Positions 30,856 to 44,100 of a DNA stretch of 64,000 nucleotides are shown one piece after another; positions within the stretch are counted from its first letter, which is position 1; each line of letters opens with the position of its first letter. The stretch is taken from assembly GCF_036588685.1 (NCBI RefSeq), contig NC_086386.1, positions 35,579,883-35,643,882 of the forward strand. Direction: 5' to 3'. The stretch is from Mytilus trossulus (taxonomy: Eukaryota > Mollusca > Bivalvia > Mytilida > Mytilidae). The notes under the pieces were generated by a model. The model ran no database searches, had not been told where the DNA came from, and saw only the letters and a program-made list of their open reading frames with translations. The position numbers and the translations under genes are program-made.

Positions 30856-33800
30856 CTTATTTATGAAACAAAGTCATGAGGTAGTTCAAAAGAACAACTA
30901 ATACAACTGGAATGTCTTTACAGTAACTTTATGTTTTTAAACATGTAAAACCCTACGGAATGCAACTTATCTATGTAAGACTCTGTGAGGTTTACTCTTT
31001 CTGGAACAGTAACCGAACCAGGACAGAAACTTGAGTGAATAAGTTTTACACACCGACTGTTTACATGATAGTATGCATTTGCCATTTTCCCATCCTTTCG
31101 TATGTACCATTCATTGTTTTCCTTATTGTAAGATGGTCTGAGTTCGAGATGACGTATGACAACATCGTTAGGTTCTTGTTTGTCTGTAGCAGTAAAGCTT
31201 TTTTCACAGCCGTAACATTGGGATATTAAACCTTGCAGGAATGTAAATTCATATATTTTATGTTCTGTGACACATGCTGTTGACACTTTTAAGTCTCTAC
31301 AAGTGTTTCCTTGTGAAGAAGATGGTTGAAGGTTCATAGGTTGATTGTTGTTTGTCTGCCAGTCACGACGTTTTTTGTTATAATTTTTCGGACTTCAAAA
31401 GCTGTATAGCTATACTGCAATAAAATTTCATCTTCTGATGAAAATCCGATAGCCAAAAGAACAAAAAGCCTCTGCTTACATGGAACTTTTCCTTGCCTTA
31501 CTTGAGCTTGTATTTCGGAAAATGGACATGAACAATTGGTTGTTTTGTCAAAATCAATGCTATAAAATTTACAACTGCTAGTTTTGATTGTAATACATGC
31601 TTGACTCGGAGAATATTGTTCAACATCTATGATTTTAAATACGTTTGGTTCGTTTGCTTTTTGCAGAGACACAGCGTAATTAGTACTGTGGTATGTTCTG
31701 CGCCGGCCACTTGGACGTGTTTTGTCTTCCGGTCCCTTATCAGCTCTATGTGCATCTCTTTCATTTGATTTAAAGGAAGACGTGGATGGTTGACATGGAG
31801 CAGTGCCTCCTTTGTACTGTTGGTCTAACTCTTTCATTAATTGTTCAGCATTTTTTGCTTCCTTTTCTCTACATTTGCCTTGTCGTAAATGCTTTGATGG
31901 ACCTCCGCCAGATTTGGTAAACCCAAAACAGTATCCTTCAACACTTTTCTCAAATTTAAAACATTCGGAAATATCGAATATTGCAGTTTGTAAAATGTTT
32001 AATCCTGTACCACCTGTAAGCGACATAGACGCATGGGATGCCTCTGCCAAATTGGTAGATGGTACATATGTATCTCTGAATGCCTCCATTACATGGTTTC
32101 TCCGATTATCCCACCATATCAACCACCTTTTCAACTGTTGTTTTCCTGATGTTTCGATAAATTTTTCCATCTGCGAGTACGCAGCATTGTACATCAGTGG
32201 TGTTTCAGCGTTTATTAATTTATTCATGTGCTTTTTAAAAGCAGTAACAGCTGTATCTTTAAACCTCTCCCCAATAAATGCACTTGCTGCATGACGGTTT
32301 CCACAGGTTCGTAAATGAAACTGACAGGTCACAATTTTTTCATCATAATATTGTTTGCCATATCGTTTCTCAAGTGACGCGTGCACCCCCCCCCCCCCCC
32401 TCCTTCATCTAACATTATGCCTGAATATGGTCGGAATTCTGGGATTTTATTTTCCCTGAATGATTGTAACATTTTATCAACTACAGACATGGCAAGGTCT
32501 ACAGTCTTTTTATTCTCATTTTCACAGTCCATACGAACAAGCCATGTGACATTTTTAAGTAGGGTATGATAAACACTTAATCCAAAACATTTCAAGTTTT
32601 TCCCCTTGTCGATTATGACCATATTAACTTTAAAATCCATGAGAGCCCACTCTTCTCCTAAAAAATGGTCTTTGTTAGTCATGTTTCCTAATGTCTCCAA
32701 TTTTTTTTTTAATGACTTTATTATATAAGTTTGGAAGTCTTCTGGAGTTTTTGTTTCTGTTATCTTTTTTACAATGGTGTTGCCTTCCACTGTGGAATGA
32801 TAAATAAACCACTTGTCTCCATGTTCTTCTTTGATCTGATATTCAAAAAGAAGAAAAGGGTCATTGTATTGATGAAGACATTTCTCCTGCAGTTTTGATA
32901 ATTTTTCTGACAGAGGATCTTTATTGAAAGTTTGATTTTTCAAATTTCTAGTTTTCCTTGGATCCGATAAACTTTCGGCAATGTCCTCTACCTCTTCTCT
33001 GGAAGTTTATGTCTCTATAGTTTTCATAATGAGCCTGTTTGTCATTTCTCTGGGTTTTAAATTTGGCATAATATCAAAAGTTTCTTTTATTTTTTCTTTA
33101 GGTAGTTTTGGTCTTTTCATTGGGAAGCATGTATGAGATCCGTGGTGATGAACAGTAACATACTCGAGTACACTTTTTTAAATTCCCATATCTTGACAGC
33201 TTTGCAAGGGACGAAATCCACTAGGTTATTACACTCCTCACAGAAGACTTTCCCATCTCTGTTAACTAAATGGATACTATTTGGCTTTCCAAAATACTCT
33301 TTAAATGGACACTTTCTGTATTGACATTGGAAAGAACCTTTACAATTTGATCTCACCTATTGTTTTAGGGAATTCTTTGGTGAACGATTTGTTGTAACGT
33401 GTCCAATTTCTACCATCTTTTGTTGACTTCATATTTTGACCTTCATTTTTACTGTAGGAAACTCTATATGTGCAATTTCCATCAATGTTCCATGGAATTT
33501 CTTCCTCTATTTCAATTTCGCTGTCTGATGAATCTAACATCCTGGAGTAAGGTCGTTTTCTTTTTCCCAAAGAATATGTTCTCTTCCCATTTTCAGAAGT
33601 ATCTTGTGTACTTGAATCGCTTAATTCAACAAATTTTCTTCTCCTTTTTGTTGTTAAGACAGGCATGTGATCTTGGTCATCATCAGAGGAGCTAGATATA
33701 CATCTGTATTTATCTGGGGGTGAATGTACTGGACTTGATGTTATTTCAATGACATTGCTGCTGATTTTTTCTGGAGAATCCGATATGACAATAGGGTTTT

Positions 33801-34422
33801 CAGAGCTTATCTCTTTTGAGATGGAGTTTTCAGTTTCTTCAAGTTCAGGCAAATCATACTCAACTATATTCAGGTTGACAATAGATGAATTTTTATAAAC
33901 ATCTTCCAATTTTCTATTGGCAACTTCAAATGATAAGGATACAAACTTGCTTTCTAGACAAATGTCATCTCTCCCAATGAATTCAAAAAGGGCCGTTGCC
34001 TTAGTTTTTTTCTGAAAGTAGGAACCATCTATAACTTTTCCATTTTCGAAAAACTTCACAAATATCAGTGTATCCCTGAAACAAAATAACAGAATATTAA
34101 ATATTGTTTTTTATGTGTGCATATTTTGTCCTTTTGTTCGTAAGTCTATCAGTTGTCAGGACTATTTTGGTGGTTCGTGATTTAGTTGATTATTCGTTTA
34201 AAGATAACTTCTGCAAGTTTCTAAAATTTAGTCTTTACTATTTTTATTCATCATCCCAATATGTAGTAGTTGAACCTCCTTATTTAAGTTCAAAGAGATC
34301 CATTCACCATGTTCACGTAAACTAAAGTTGTTGTCAAGACACAAAATGTGTCTTCGGACGACGCAGACGACGACGACATCATACCATTATATACGATAAA
34401 AAAATTTGTCGTCGTTTAAAAG

Positions 34423-34770
34423 ATGTGGTATTATAATAATTGCAAATGAGACAACTCTCCACAAGAGACCAAATGACACAGAAATTAACAACTATAGTTC
34501 ACGGTATGGCCTTCAACAATGAGCAAAGGTCACACCACATAGTCCAACTATGAACGGTCCAAAAATTACAAATTTGAAATGATTCAAATCAGAAAACTAA
34601 CGACCTAAAAACATTTACAAAAAATATTTTTAAACAAAAATCTAATACATCAACAACTGACTCCTGTCTTGGTACAGGCACATACATACAGAATGTGGCA
34701 GGGTTAAACATATTAGCGGGATCCTAACCCTCCCACTTACATGGGACAGTGATGAAACATTATAATTTGA
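34423..34770 (+). repeat. Family A copy 3, in the intron of the MULE-like gene
   Basis: From 'gatgtggtattataataatt' to 'tcccacttacatgggacag'. Diverged from the copy at 5058, so the insertion is not recent. Confidence 0.7.
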
Positions 34771-34789
34771 GAACGAAATGTTCATACAT

Positions 34790-35660
34790 GTAGTTTAATT
34801 TTGGACCCTTTTGACCTGAATGTAGACAAGCCAATTTAAAAATGGGGTCCAATATTCAACAAGATTTCTTGTTATTGTACAATACTATGCTACTAAGTTA
34901 TTGTCTGGAAATTACAAAAAAATGCTCATATTTCCTGAACATTTATGGCAATTACTCCCAAACTTAATACGTGGCTTTCTCTTGTGATATGGAACCTTTT
35001 GGTACAAATTTAAGTGAGATCCATACACTTTCATACAAGATACTGAAATTACAATAAACAGCTATGCCTGTCGCTTTTTCAATGACTTCTCAATGTCATT
35101 TCCGAAATGCGGGAAATACTAAAGGAAGGTTTTCTTAATACTTAAAAATCAAACTTTTTTATGAAAATATTCCCAAAACTCGGAAACATAACAACCTTAA
35201 ATTTAAAAAAAATGAAATGGAGCTTACATCAATAGATATGATCAATTCAAAGTTTTATGAAAACTGCCAAAATCATTTTTGGCCTAGCATCGACCGAAAA
35301 CTAGAATAAAACCCCCTTTTTAATGGAAAAAAAACATGATATTAAACCTAAAAACATACAATCTAAAATGTATGAAAGATGAAAGGGAGCTCACATCAAT
35401 AGCTATTAACAAGTCACTGAAGTTTGTCCGACATGTTGACAACGAACTGACGGACAGGCTTTTTTATTGCCCCTATTCGGCCTCGAATTCCTAAACTATT
35501 GATACCATAATGTATCAATTATAGAGTTACATAAAACCATCACCCCCAAAACTCAATCTCAATCGTTCTTTTTATTGTATTGAACCTTCTGGTAAAATTT
35601 CTTATTTCACTTAAACTAAAAGTTATCGCCTGGAAACTAATGTGTCCTGGCAACTTGAAA
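34790..35660. repeat. Degenerate intronic repeat block
   Basis: Low-complexity blocks repeat 'tggaacctttnggtaca', 'gagctnacatcaatag' (35220, 35390) and 'tcccaaaactc'-like motifs, suggesting an old tandem element. No ORF. Intron of the MULE-like gene. Confidence 0.4.
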
Positions 35661-36119
35661 CTTCAGGCCAGTTTAAGTTTGGACTAACTAATAAGGCTAG
35701 CGACATATAAACAACGGAAGCAAGTGCGGAGATTTAATTTTAATTGGTTCTCGAAAAGAAGAGGTTCCAAAAAGATTTTAACCAAAGGCAAAGACTTTTG
35801 ATTTTATTTAAAAAAAAATCGAGATGAAAAAAACATTAAATGGAATTCTTACCTTTCAGAAGTCATTTTCTTTTCTTTCAAATCTTTTTACTAATTCTAA
35901 GTACTACTTTTATCCTAAATCTGTACAAATAAAAAATGAAAACAGAATATAAGCAGTGTAAAGGCAAATGATTGGTCGAAGTTTAATTGTGACGATAACT
36001 TTTCTTGGTTTTTTTCCTGAATTTTCCTATTGTGATTTCATAAAATAGGGACCCTGCCTGATGACATCACTTAAAAGATACAAAACTTTCTTCAAATCTT
36101 TAAAAAGGAAGGATAAAAA

Positions 36120-36275
36120 TAATTAGAGAAACAGATTCCACCACTATAACTCGTTTATTACAATATTTCTCAACTCTCAACAATTAAATTTTAAGTATTT
36201 AAATATTAAAAAAATAACTGTCGGGAGTGGAGAAATATCATAACACACTTGTTGCATTTGTAGAATCTATATTTC
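36120..36275. repeat. Inverted-repeat element family F, copy 2
   Basis: Same layout as 14655-14850: 'agagaaacagattccacc' flank, arms 'ctcaactctcaacaatta' and 'taactgtcgggagtgg', then 'tgtagaatctatattt'. The arms are more diverged than in copy 1. Confidence 0.6.
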
Positions 36276-38390
36276 TTAATATTTAAATGTAAGTTGTATT
36301 TTATTAAAGTTCATAACATATATTATGTGGCTACTTTTGTTTTGTACCAAAAAACATCTGAAAAGTGACATAGTATGGCATATTTGATTGATTTTTCCGA
36401 TTGCAGCTTGAATTTGAGGGTCTTAATTCACTCAATCTGTTCAAATCTTTCCCATGTTATTTAATGCCAAAATCAGCCTTAACCATACATATACATGTAC
36501 ACCTTTATATATACTCAAAGGATCTTTTGAAAATAATAAATACTTTTTTTTACTTTCAATCATTAGTCAAATTCTAAATGGACAATTGTAGTAAAACTGG
36601 CTCAAGTACCCCCCCCCCCCTTTTCCAAAAAAAAAAAGAAAGTAAAAAAAGCAGAAATAAGAAAACGTACCCTTCTCACTTATTTTGGCTGGGTCTGCAA
36701 ACTAATGTTGACTCTCAAGCGTCTCTGTAATGTCAAAATTTTTATTTTGCGTCTTTACATAATAAAACTGACTGCCAAAGGAAGCAAGTTATTTTGTTTG
36801 CTTCTTGCACTAAATAAGTTGATGCAAGAAAGGGTATATACAATTATTTAAACCCAATAATTTCTTAATATTAGCCTCAAAGATGTTAAATGCCCACTGA
36901 AAGGAATTTAATTGTTTATGTAACTAGATTAAGACAGATTAATGTGTTCTATGATAGAACCTGTTCAGCCTATGTAAATAAGTTTTTATTGCTTTCACTT
37001 TAATTAGAATCAATGTTTAGAACTATAATTAGCAATTGAGCAGTATGATAAGTATCAAACGATACAAGTATGTGTACTAAAATTATGATAATAAGTGAAT
37101 TTAGTTATAATGAAATGACAAAATCAAATACTGACAACTGATAACTGACCAAAACTTCTATCCTACTTTTATGCTTTATTACTACAGGATGTGTACTGTA
37201 AGAAATGATTTTAAATTTATTAGTCATGGGGTAGATTTTATATATGTATTTTCACAATCCAATTAAAAACCGTTTTTAATTAGATTGGTATTTTCATACA
37301 TATAATATTTATGTGTGACCTGAAACCTGCATGCAAACTTCAACCCGCAACCTGCAACCCGCAACCTGCAAAATAGCACTTACCATGAATTTCTTCTAAT
37401 GTTTCATGTATGCAAACCTTTCAATGTTAATGAGGTGGAAATGTCAAAATGATTGGATTTATTGCTCCTATATCTAACCTCAGTGGAAATACCACATTGA
37501 ATAAATAGAATTTAATTGGTTTGACAAATAGCTGATGCATTTACGATTGTGGTTTAACCGCATTAAAAATAAACAGGAACATTTAATTAGTTTCAGATAC
37601 TTATAATATATATCCAGCAAGTGATAATATCAACCTATTGATATATTTAATCTGAATTTCTCACCCTTTTCATATATCATGAAGCATGAAATAGTGACCT
37701 ATTCCAGCGGCTCATCCCTACCAGTCATTACATAGGAAGTGGCCCCCCGAGAAAATGCAGCATGGAGAAAAAAGTTGTGGCGCAAAAGGACGCATTTTTA
37801 GCGCAAACGGATTCCTCCCATCATTTTTATCATGTACTATTGATCAAAGGATGTTTGATTAGGAATCGATCAAATTGAATCATCATTTATACAAAGCATA
37901 TTGAATTTCAAAAATAATAGAAAATTAACGGAGAAGATAGACGGATGAATACTCATTATATCAACCAAGACCTTGAGAATCAAGCACCTGTCGAATTGAT
38001 TTATAATTCTAGAAAAGACAGCTTACATGCCAATTAGAAATATAGATTTCATTTCGTATTCTGATCCAAACATACAATTCATTATCATTTATTTGTAAAC
38101 TGATGCAAAGTGATATTGAGTCTATACTTATGTGTCAAATATTGCGACATGAACGCTTCAAGTTTTAGAATTAAAATAAATGTAACCAAATAATTATGAT
38201 ATTATTATATAATACGATGTTGGTTTAAATTAAATTGGAGAATGCCTCGATATAATTATACCAATTATACCGGAAAGCTAAATTCAATAAAAGCCGTTGG
38301 TCAAACATCTTTTTTTCTTTTTGTTGTACAAACTTCCAATTAACGATGTTTCATGCGAGTAGGAAAATACATGTTAGTCTTGTATTATTT
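36276..38390. other. Intergenic DNA, no gene seen
   Basis: AT-rich sequence with a 12-nt poly(C) run (36609-36620) and a short inverted GGTTGCGG array at 37337-37373 (read as CGCAACC). No ORF or splice pattern I can support. Confidence 0.5.
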
Positions 38391-38393
38391 ATA

Positions 38394-38490
38394 GGTTAGA
38401 CAATACTTGTTCATGTTTTATGGAGATTTAAGCCCAAGGCGAAGCCGAGGGCTTAAATCTTCATAAAACATTACCAAGTATTGTCTGACC
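38394..38490. repeat. 97-bp hairpin element
   Basis: Arms 'ggttagacaatacttg' and 'caagtattgtctgacc' at the ends, continuing inward with 'agatttaagccc' and 'gggcttaaatct' around a 'aaggcgaagccga' loop. Foldback MITE-like; intergenic. Confidence 0.75.
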
Positions 38491-39355
38491 AATTTAGAAC
38501 ATATTCACACTTTCGAGTGACCTTACAAAATTACCCTTTCCCATTGTAATATTCAAACCTAAATAAGAGTTCACATTTTATAATGAACTAAATGTAAACA
38601 TACTAGGTAATCATCATCGGAATGAAATAGCACTGACATAGTTTGTGAAGGATAAATTGTTTTTCTTCTGCTTCAGGTAAAATATAATACTTATATATCT
38701 TTAGTTTTTTTTTTTAAAAGCAACACAAAGTTATATAAATCCCCTTTTGAAATTTGATTTTTTTTATAAATGAAAAACTCTCTGTATGAATATTTGAATT
38801 CAGACCATTCAACATTAAATGCTTACTTTTTATTGATAAATTTAAATGTTTTGTATTTTGAATAAAAAAGAAAATAATTTCCTCAAATGTTAGGTATAAA
38901 ATGGTCTTTGGTTGGGTTTTTGTCCCTTTGACACATTCCCCATTTTAATTCTTAAATTTATTAAAAACAATATCAAAATCAAATAAATATCACTCTATTT
39001 ATCCTTACCATTTGTTTTTGTGTTTTCTATATATGTGTATCATTAGAAAATGCATGAAATTTTGCAAAATTCAAAATGTTTTTATTTTAATCTTTGCTCT
39101 TTCATCTTAAATCAGTCGGATTTTCCCAAGAAAAACGCCTTAGGGGATCGTACACTTCGTTAGTGCATCTATTAAGAGTTCACTTTCATAATTAAGTGAC
39201 AATGACAAGTCATTCATGTATAGCATTTCATAGTGCATGGAAAACCATGTACTATGAAAATTAGAGGGCAAAACACTGACTTTTCATTGGACGAGAAAGG
39301 TGAGTATGTTCTAATTTAATTTTAGTTTCTTGTGTACAATTTGGAAATTAGTATG

Positions 39356-39535
39356 GCGTTCATTATCACTGAACTTGTATATGTTTGTTTAGGGGCCAGC
39401 TGAAGGACGCCTCCGGGTGCGGAAATTTATCGCTACATTGAAGACCTGTTGGTGACCTTCTGCTGTTGTGTTTTTTTATTTGGTCGGGTTGTTGTCTCTT
39501 TGACACATTCCCCATTTCCATTCTCAATTTTATTC
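39356..39535 (+). repeat. Interspersed repeat family B, copy 2
   Basis: Well-kept copy ('ggggccagctgaaggacgcc', 'tcgggttgttgtctctttga'). A fragment of the 3' half occurs at 38897-38960. The flanking 38.5-40.7 kb shows no gene. Confidence 0.7.
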
Positions 39536-40717
39536 GTAATATTATAGGAAGTTTACCATTGGTACTCAGAAGACAACCAATTATTTCATAAATTCTTTTA
39601 TTGGTTTTAAGAATTCTGTTTTATTATTACTTTTTGTTTGATGCAGTATAAATCTCGAATATGAATTTAAAACACAATTTCCTTTTCGTTTGATAAAAAA
39701 AAAATTATTTATTGAATCATAGTGTTATTAGCCATCACAGATTCAACCCACCACTTTTTTCTTAAAATGTCCTGCACAAAGTCAGGAAAATGACCATTGT
39801 TATAATATCAGTTCGTTTCTGTGTGTGTTACATTTTAGAGTTGTGTTTCTGTTGTGTCGTAGTTCTCCTCTTATATTTGATGTGTTTTCCTCAGTTTTAG
39901 TTCGTAACCCGGATTTTGTTTTTTCTCTCAATCGATTTATGAATTTCGAACAGCGGCATACTACTGTTGCCTTTACTATAAGTGTAAACTGGAGAATGAA
40001 TGAAATTCATGATATTTCAAAATTATATTCCTTCAGATATATAATTAAAAAAGTGAAACTAAAAAAGAACGTGAAAAAACATTTAACACTTTTTTCATTT
40101 AAACATTATTCGGGTTGACCACACAGCACATTAAATATCAAGAGTTATCATATACTTAGACTAAATAACATATGATTTTTACTGTATGATAATAGCAATA
40201 AATTAACGTAAATTCCATATTTTTTCGAATTTGTGCTTAGCGGGCTGATATGAAAATGTATCACATGCCTCTGGTGATACTCTGCATATTCCGGAAAATG
40301 CACCTCAATGCTACGTTTTCTTTGAAAAACATTACAAAGTAGTGTTCAAAATAATTATTTGGATACTGGAAAGTTTATTGTTTAAAATTATAAAAAAACA
40401 AAACAAACAAATTAAAAAAAAACCAAACTAACAAATAATTAAACAAATGCATTTTTAAAAGTTTCAAACATGATCATTTAGAAAGTTACTTTAAAAAAAA
40501 ATTCCAAACAGTGCTCGTTGTGTATATTTTTGTCGATTCGTACATACTAAAATATGTTTCTTCTCAGTTGAGGCATATGATAGAAACGTCCGTGAACTTT
40601 AAATTTCACTCTTTGAACTGCTATTTGAGAACCACATAATTATATATAAAAGGATCAATATATATATGAATCTGTTATTTTTGTCCATTGTTGAAGCACA
40701 TGATAAAAAGATCATAA

Positions 40718-40841
40718 CATGTCATTTTTCATATCGCATGTATTATCAGCCCTCGATCAATATCAGCACTCGAGTCATGCGGCTCTTGGGCTGATATTGA
40801 ACCTAGGGCTGATAAAACATGCGATATGAAAAATGACATGT
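40718..40841. repeat. 124-bp hairpin element
   Basis: Near-perfect arms of about 37 bp: 'acatgtcatttttcatatcg' on the left, its reverse complement on the right. Inner arms 'caatatcag' and 'ctgatattg' surround a 'cactcgagtcatgcggctct' loop. About 340 bp upstream of the fibrinogen-related gene. Confidence 0.8.
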
Positions 40842-41183
40842 AACACATGAATCTGTTTTTATTAATAAAATATACAAGCAGCCTTAACTAACGATTAACC
40901 GATGAGTCCTAATGAAAATAAACATGATTTTCAAAGAAATGAGATGTCATTATAACAATTAAAACACCAATAATCAGGATATGCCACATTGATCATACGA
41001 TGAAAGCAAATAAGATGACAAAAACATGTTGTATTACTGGTTTTTTTTAGTAAAGAAATGAATTCTTTGGCCCGTTTGTATTAGAAAAGAAATAAAAAGA
41101 ATATCGTTATTATATTTTACATACACCTCAAAGCTTAAAGCTGTTAGTCGACTTATTATGATCTGGTTAATAGAACGATAAAG

Positions 41184-44100
41184 ATGTTATTGCATGCTTT
41201 TCTTATATTTTTACCTTTGTGCCGTGGTATATCAAGAACTGACCAAGACTTCTTCATTGATCATAACAAAACATTTCATTCTTGTGAGATAATAATACAA
41301 GAGTTAATTGAATCAGCTTTGGGATGTGCCAATTTATGTACCAGCAAGTCTAACTGCTGTGCTGTCAGTTTTAATAAAGTAACACACTCATGTAAACTGG
41401 CGTCATCTTGTGCATATGTAACACTACATTCAGAGACTACATGGATAATAAGAAAAACTGTCGATATAGGTAAGGAAATATATCATTTACACTCATACAA
41501 GCATATATATTATACTCTTCGGCAATCTCATTAAAATCCGATGTTCTGATACGCTACCGTATCAGAACATCGGATTTTAATGAGATTGACTCTTCGGCGT
41601 CTTTTGACTAGTAGCCTTTTTTGTCGTCCGGTTTTATGACAATGTTCGGCACTATGTCTATATGTTATCACGACACACGTATCATGTACAATAATATGCG
41701 CGCATAATTGGTCCATAATTGGATTATTAGAGTATATTCTTATTCTTATACAGGCATTTAGAGAGAGACATAGTTGTTGCATTGGCACTCATACCACATC
41801 TTCTTATATCTATTTTCTTTAAACTATCAAACAGATATTTTATTCTATATTGGTCAAATATTTTTGAAGTAGTTTAAGAATAAGATTGACTGATTGTTGA
41901 TTGTTTGACGTCCAGTGGCAAGTATTTCACGCATGATTAGTATGAGTTGATGAATAAGAGTATAAGCACTGAAAATAAATGCAAGTTGCTAACTACAGCT
42001 CTTGTTGTGCTAGAGTCCGTCTCCATGCTTAGTTTTGCATATATTTTTAAAGTTGACTGCATCACATTTCACTGCTTTTTCAGAATTTTGACAACTTCGT
42101 TCTATATAATAAAGCTAATAATGAATTATATTGAAAAGATGAAAAAAAACAAAAAAACACCCTCAGCCTGTGTATAACCGGCTGAAAATTCAAAGTCCAA
42201 TTTAATTTGTTTTTATTAAATATTTTAATAATATTTTTGCAAGATTTTATCACAACCAACTTATTTAAATTCAAATCATCGCTGAAACAAGTATTTTAAA
42301 ACAAAAATCTATAGTAGCAGCTTGGTTGAATGCATTTTTTTAACAGATATCGTCAAACCTACCGACTTCAACTATTTACCTTTAGGAGACACTGTAAAAT
42401 CATTTAAGAAAATACAAGCCTTGTAATATCTTATCAACTGGGAGATATATGCTCAGTATGCAAATGCGGCGCTGGAATGTTGCTACATAGAAATGGAAAG
42501 CTGAAATCTTCTCTTTTGCCATAAAGCTTTATTTTGAACCGACCTTCATTGTCCTTCATTGTCAACTTCTAGATGTAAATCCAATGCTGACAACCAAGGG
42601 CCCTTAATTGGTACAATAGATATTCTTCTGCTTATTTTTTTTTAATTTTTAGAACAATCTGCGATAATGGACTGTAGCGATTTACCAATGGAAAGCAGCG
42701 GACAGTATGAAATGATCCCATGTAATTCCAACGTAATTCAAGTTTATTGTGCAGAAGGCGGATGGTTGGTGCGTATCATTTAATCAAGATTCAATAGCTT
42801 ATCTCAGTAAATGAATGGGTTAAACGATAGCTAAACGTTTACAATGCTTACCTTCCCCGTTATATAGAAATCATTTTTTTAATATTTTAAAGAGGAAATT
42901 TCGTGCCGGCAAAATCTTAATTTTCAATGCAGCTGTTCTGTTTCTATTTATTTGCCTTGTTCGTGTACTGCATAAAAGATTTAATTGTTCCTAGCTTGCT
43001 TAGACTATTGGCAGAAACAAGCATTTAGTAAAAAAAATGTAGTCATACTGCAGAAAATGCTAAAGATGTACATTGAAAGACGTCCATTATCACTGTACTA
43101 GTATACATATTTTTTAAGGGGGCAGCCGTGAAAGACGCCTACGAGTGCGGGAGTTTCTCGCAACATTGAAGACCCATTGGTTGCCTTCGGCTGTTGCCTG
43201 CTCTATGGTCGGGTTGTTGTCGCTTTGAAACTTTTCCCATTTCTTTTCTCAATTTTATAACATGAGGGAAACTTGTTACAAAACGGCATTATCAAGGCCT
43301 TTAGTTGAATTCGAATGGCCAGATATGTATGCTTGAAATTTAGGATGGAAATTGAGAATATATAAAAGAGACAACAACCCGACCAAAGTGCAGAAAACAG
43401 CCGAAGTTTTAAACACAGCGAAAAAATCCCGCACCGGAGGCGTGCTTCAGCTGGCCCCGAAACAAAAATGTATACCTAAAAACGTGCTTGCATTTCCAGC
43501 ACGCACGAAATACTGTCTTCTGCAATTCCTGAATGTGTGAAGGTAAATACTTGAATCTCAATAATATACAGTTTACGGTTACTTTTATGCTAATTGATAT
43601 TTCACTTTTTATGCTAATTGATATTTCACTTGTTATGCTAATTGTTATTTCCCTTTAAGGTGATCCAGAGAAGACTTGATGGCAGTACAGACTTTAACCG
43701 TAATTGGACAGATTACAAACAAGGCTTTGGAGATATCACTGCAGACTTCTATATTGGTAAATTAATCGTATTGTTTTCAAGTCTTTATGACCACATACAT
43801 GTATGCATACCACATTTACATATTTATTATTGGTTTTACAGAGCATTTTTATTTGACAATACCGTAATTTTCTAGCTTCTTTTTTCGGCTATTTATCTCC
43901 AAATACAATTTATCAATGCTCGCTGCCTGTTCAACATTTTCGTTGAAAAATTAGAAGAACCATCTTCAAGCATACTAATGTAAATGATATATTTACAGTA
44001 AGATGTGATTTGACTGATGTTTTTTTCTGAGATGCATTATTTTTTTAATTAGTTGATGTGAGTAATAAATTAGCTGTCAGTATCTGCTCTCAGATATTAA

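Larger units (their letters stand above)
30918..35866 (-). pseudogene. Broken MULE/SWIM transposase-derived gene, two exons
   Basis: Exon 1 (from ATG 35866-35864 to 35853, donor AG|GTAAGA) joins exon 2 (from 34075, acceptor TTTCAG) in frame, giving MTSERDTLIFVKFFENGK. Exon 2 then holds five collinear blocks in different frames: a basic serine/acid-rich N-terminal region (34075-33340), a Cys-rich zinc-binding block (33356-33117), a DDE-type core (32943-32329, then 32386-31334) with MLDEGG and NLAEASHASM, a SWIM-like CSC...PCKQ motif whose usual His is Gln, and a C-terminal Cys block QCYGCEKSF (31337-30918). Breaks: frameshift near 33350, another in an A6 run near 33175, an in-frame TAA near 32990, a 15-nt poly(G) on the sense strand (32386-32400), and a shift at the ATGA overlap at 31334-31337. 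The neighbouring large gene has no such breaks, so sequencing error is an unlikely full explanation. The family is inferred from motifs; it could be a domesticated gene that later decayed. Confidence 0.7.

Noticed and set aside
31803..32294. 163-codon plus-strand ORF
   Set aside because: Antisense shadow of the MULE-like coding block.
30918..34075. Introns as the explanation for the frame changes in the MULE-like gene
   Set aside because: Adjacent blocks overlap or abut within a few bases, leaving no room for introns; indels and one stop explain them.
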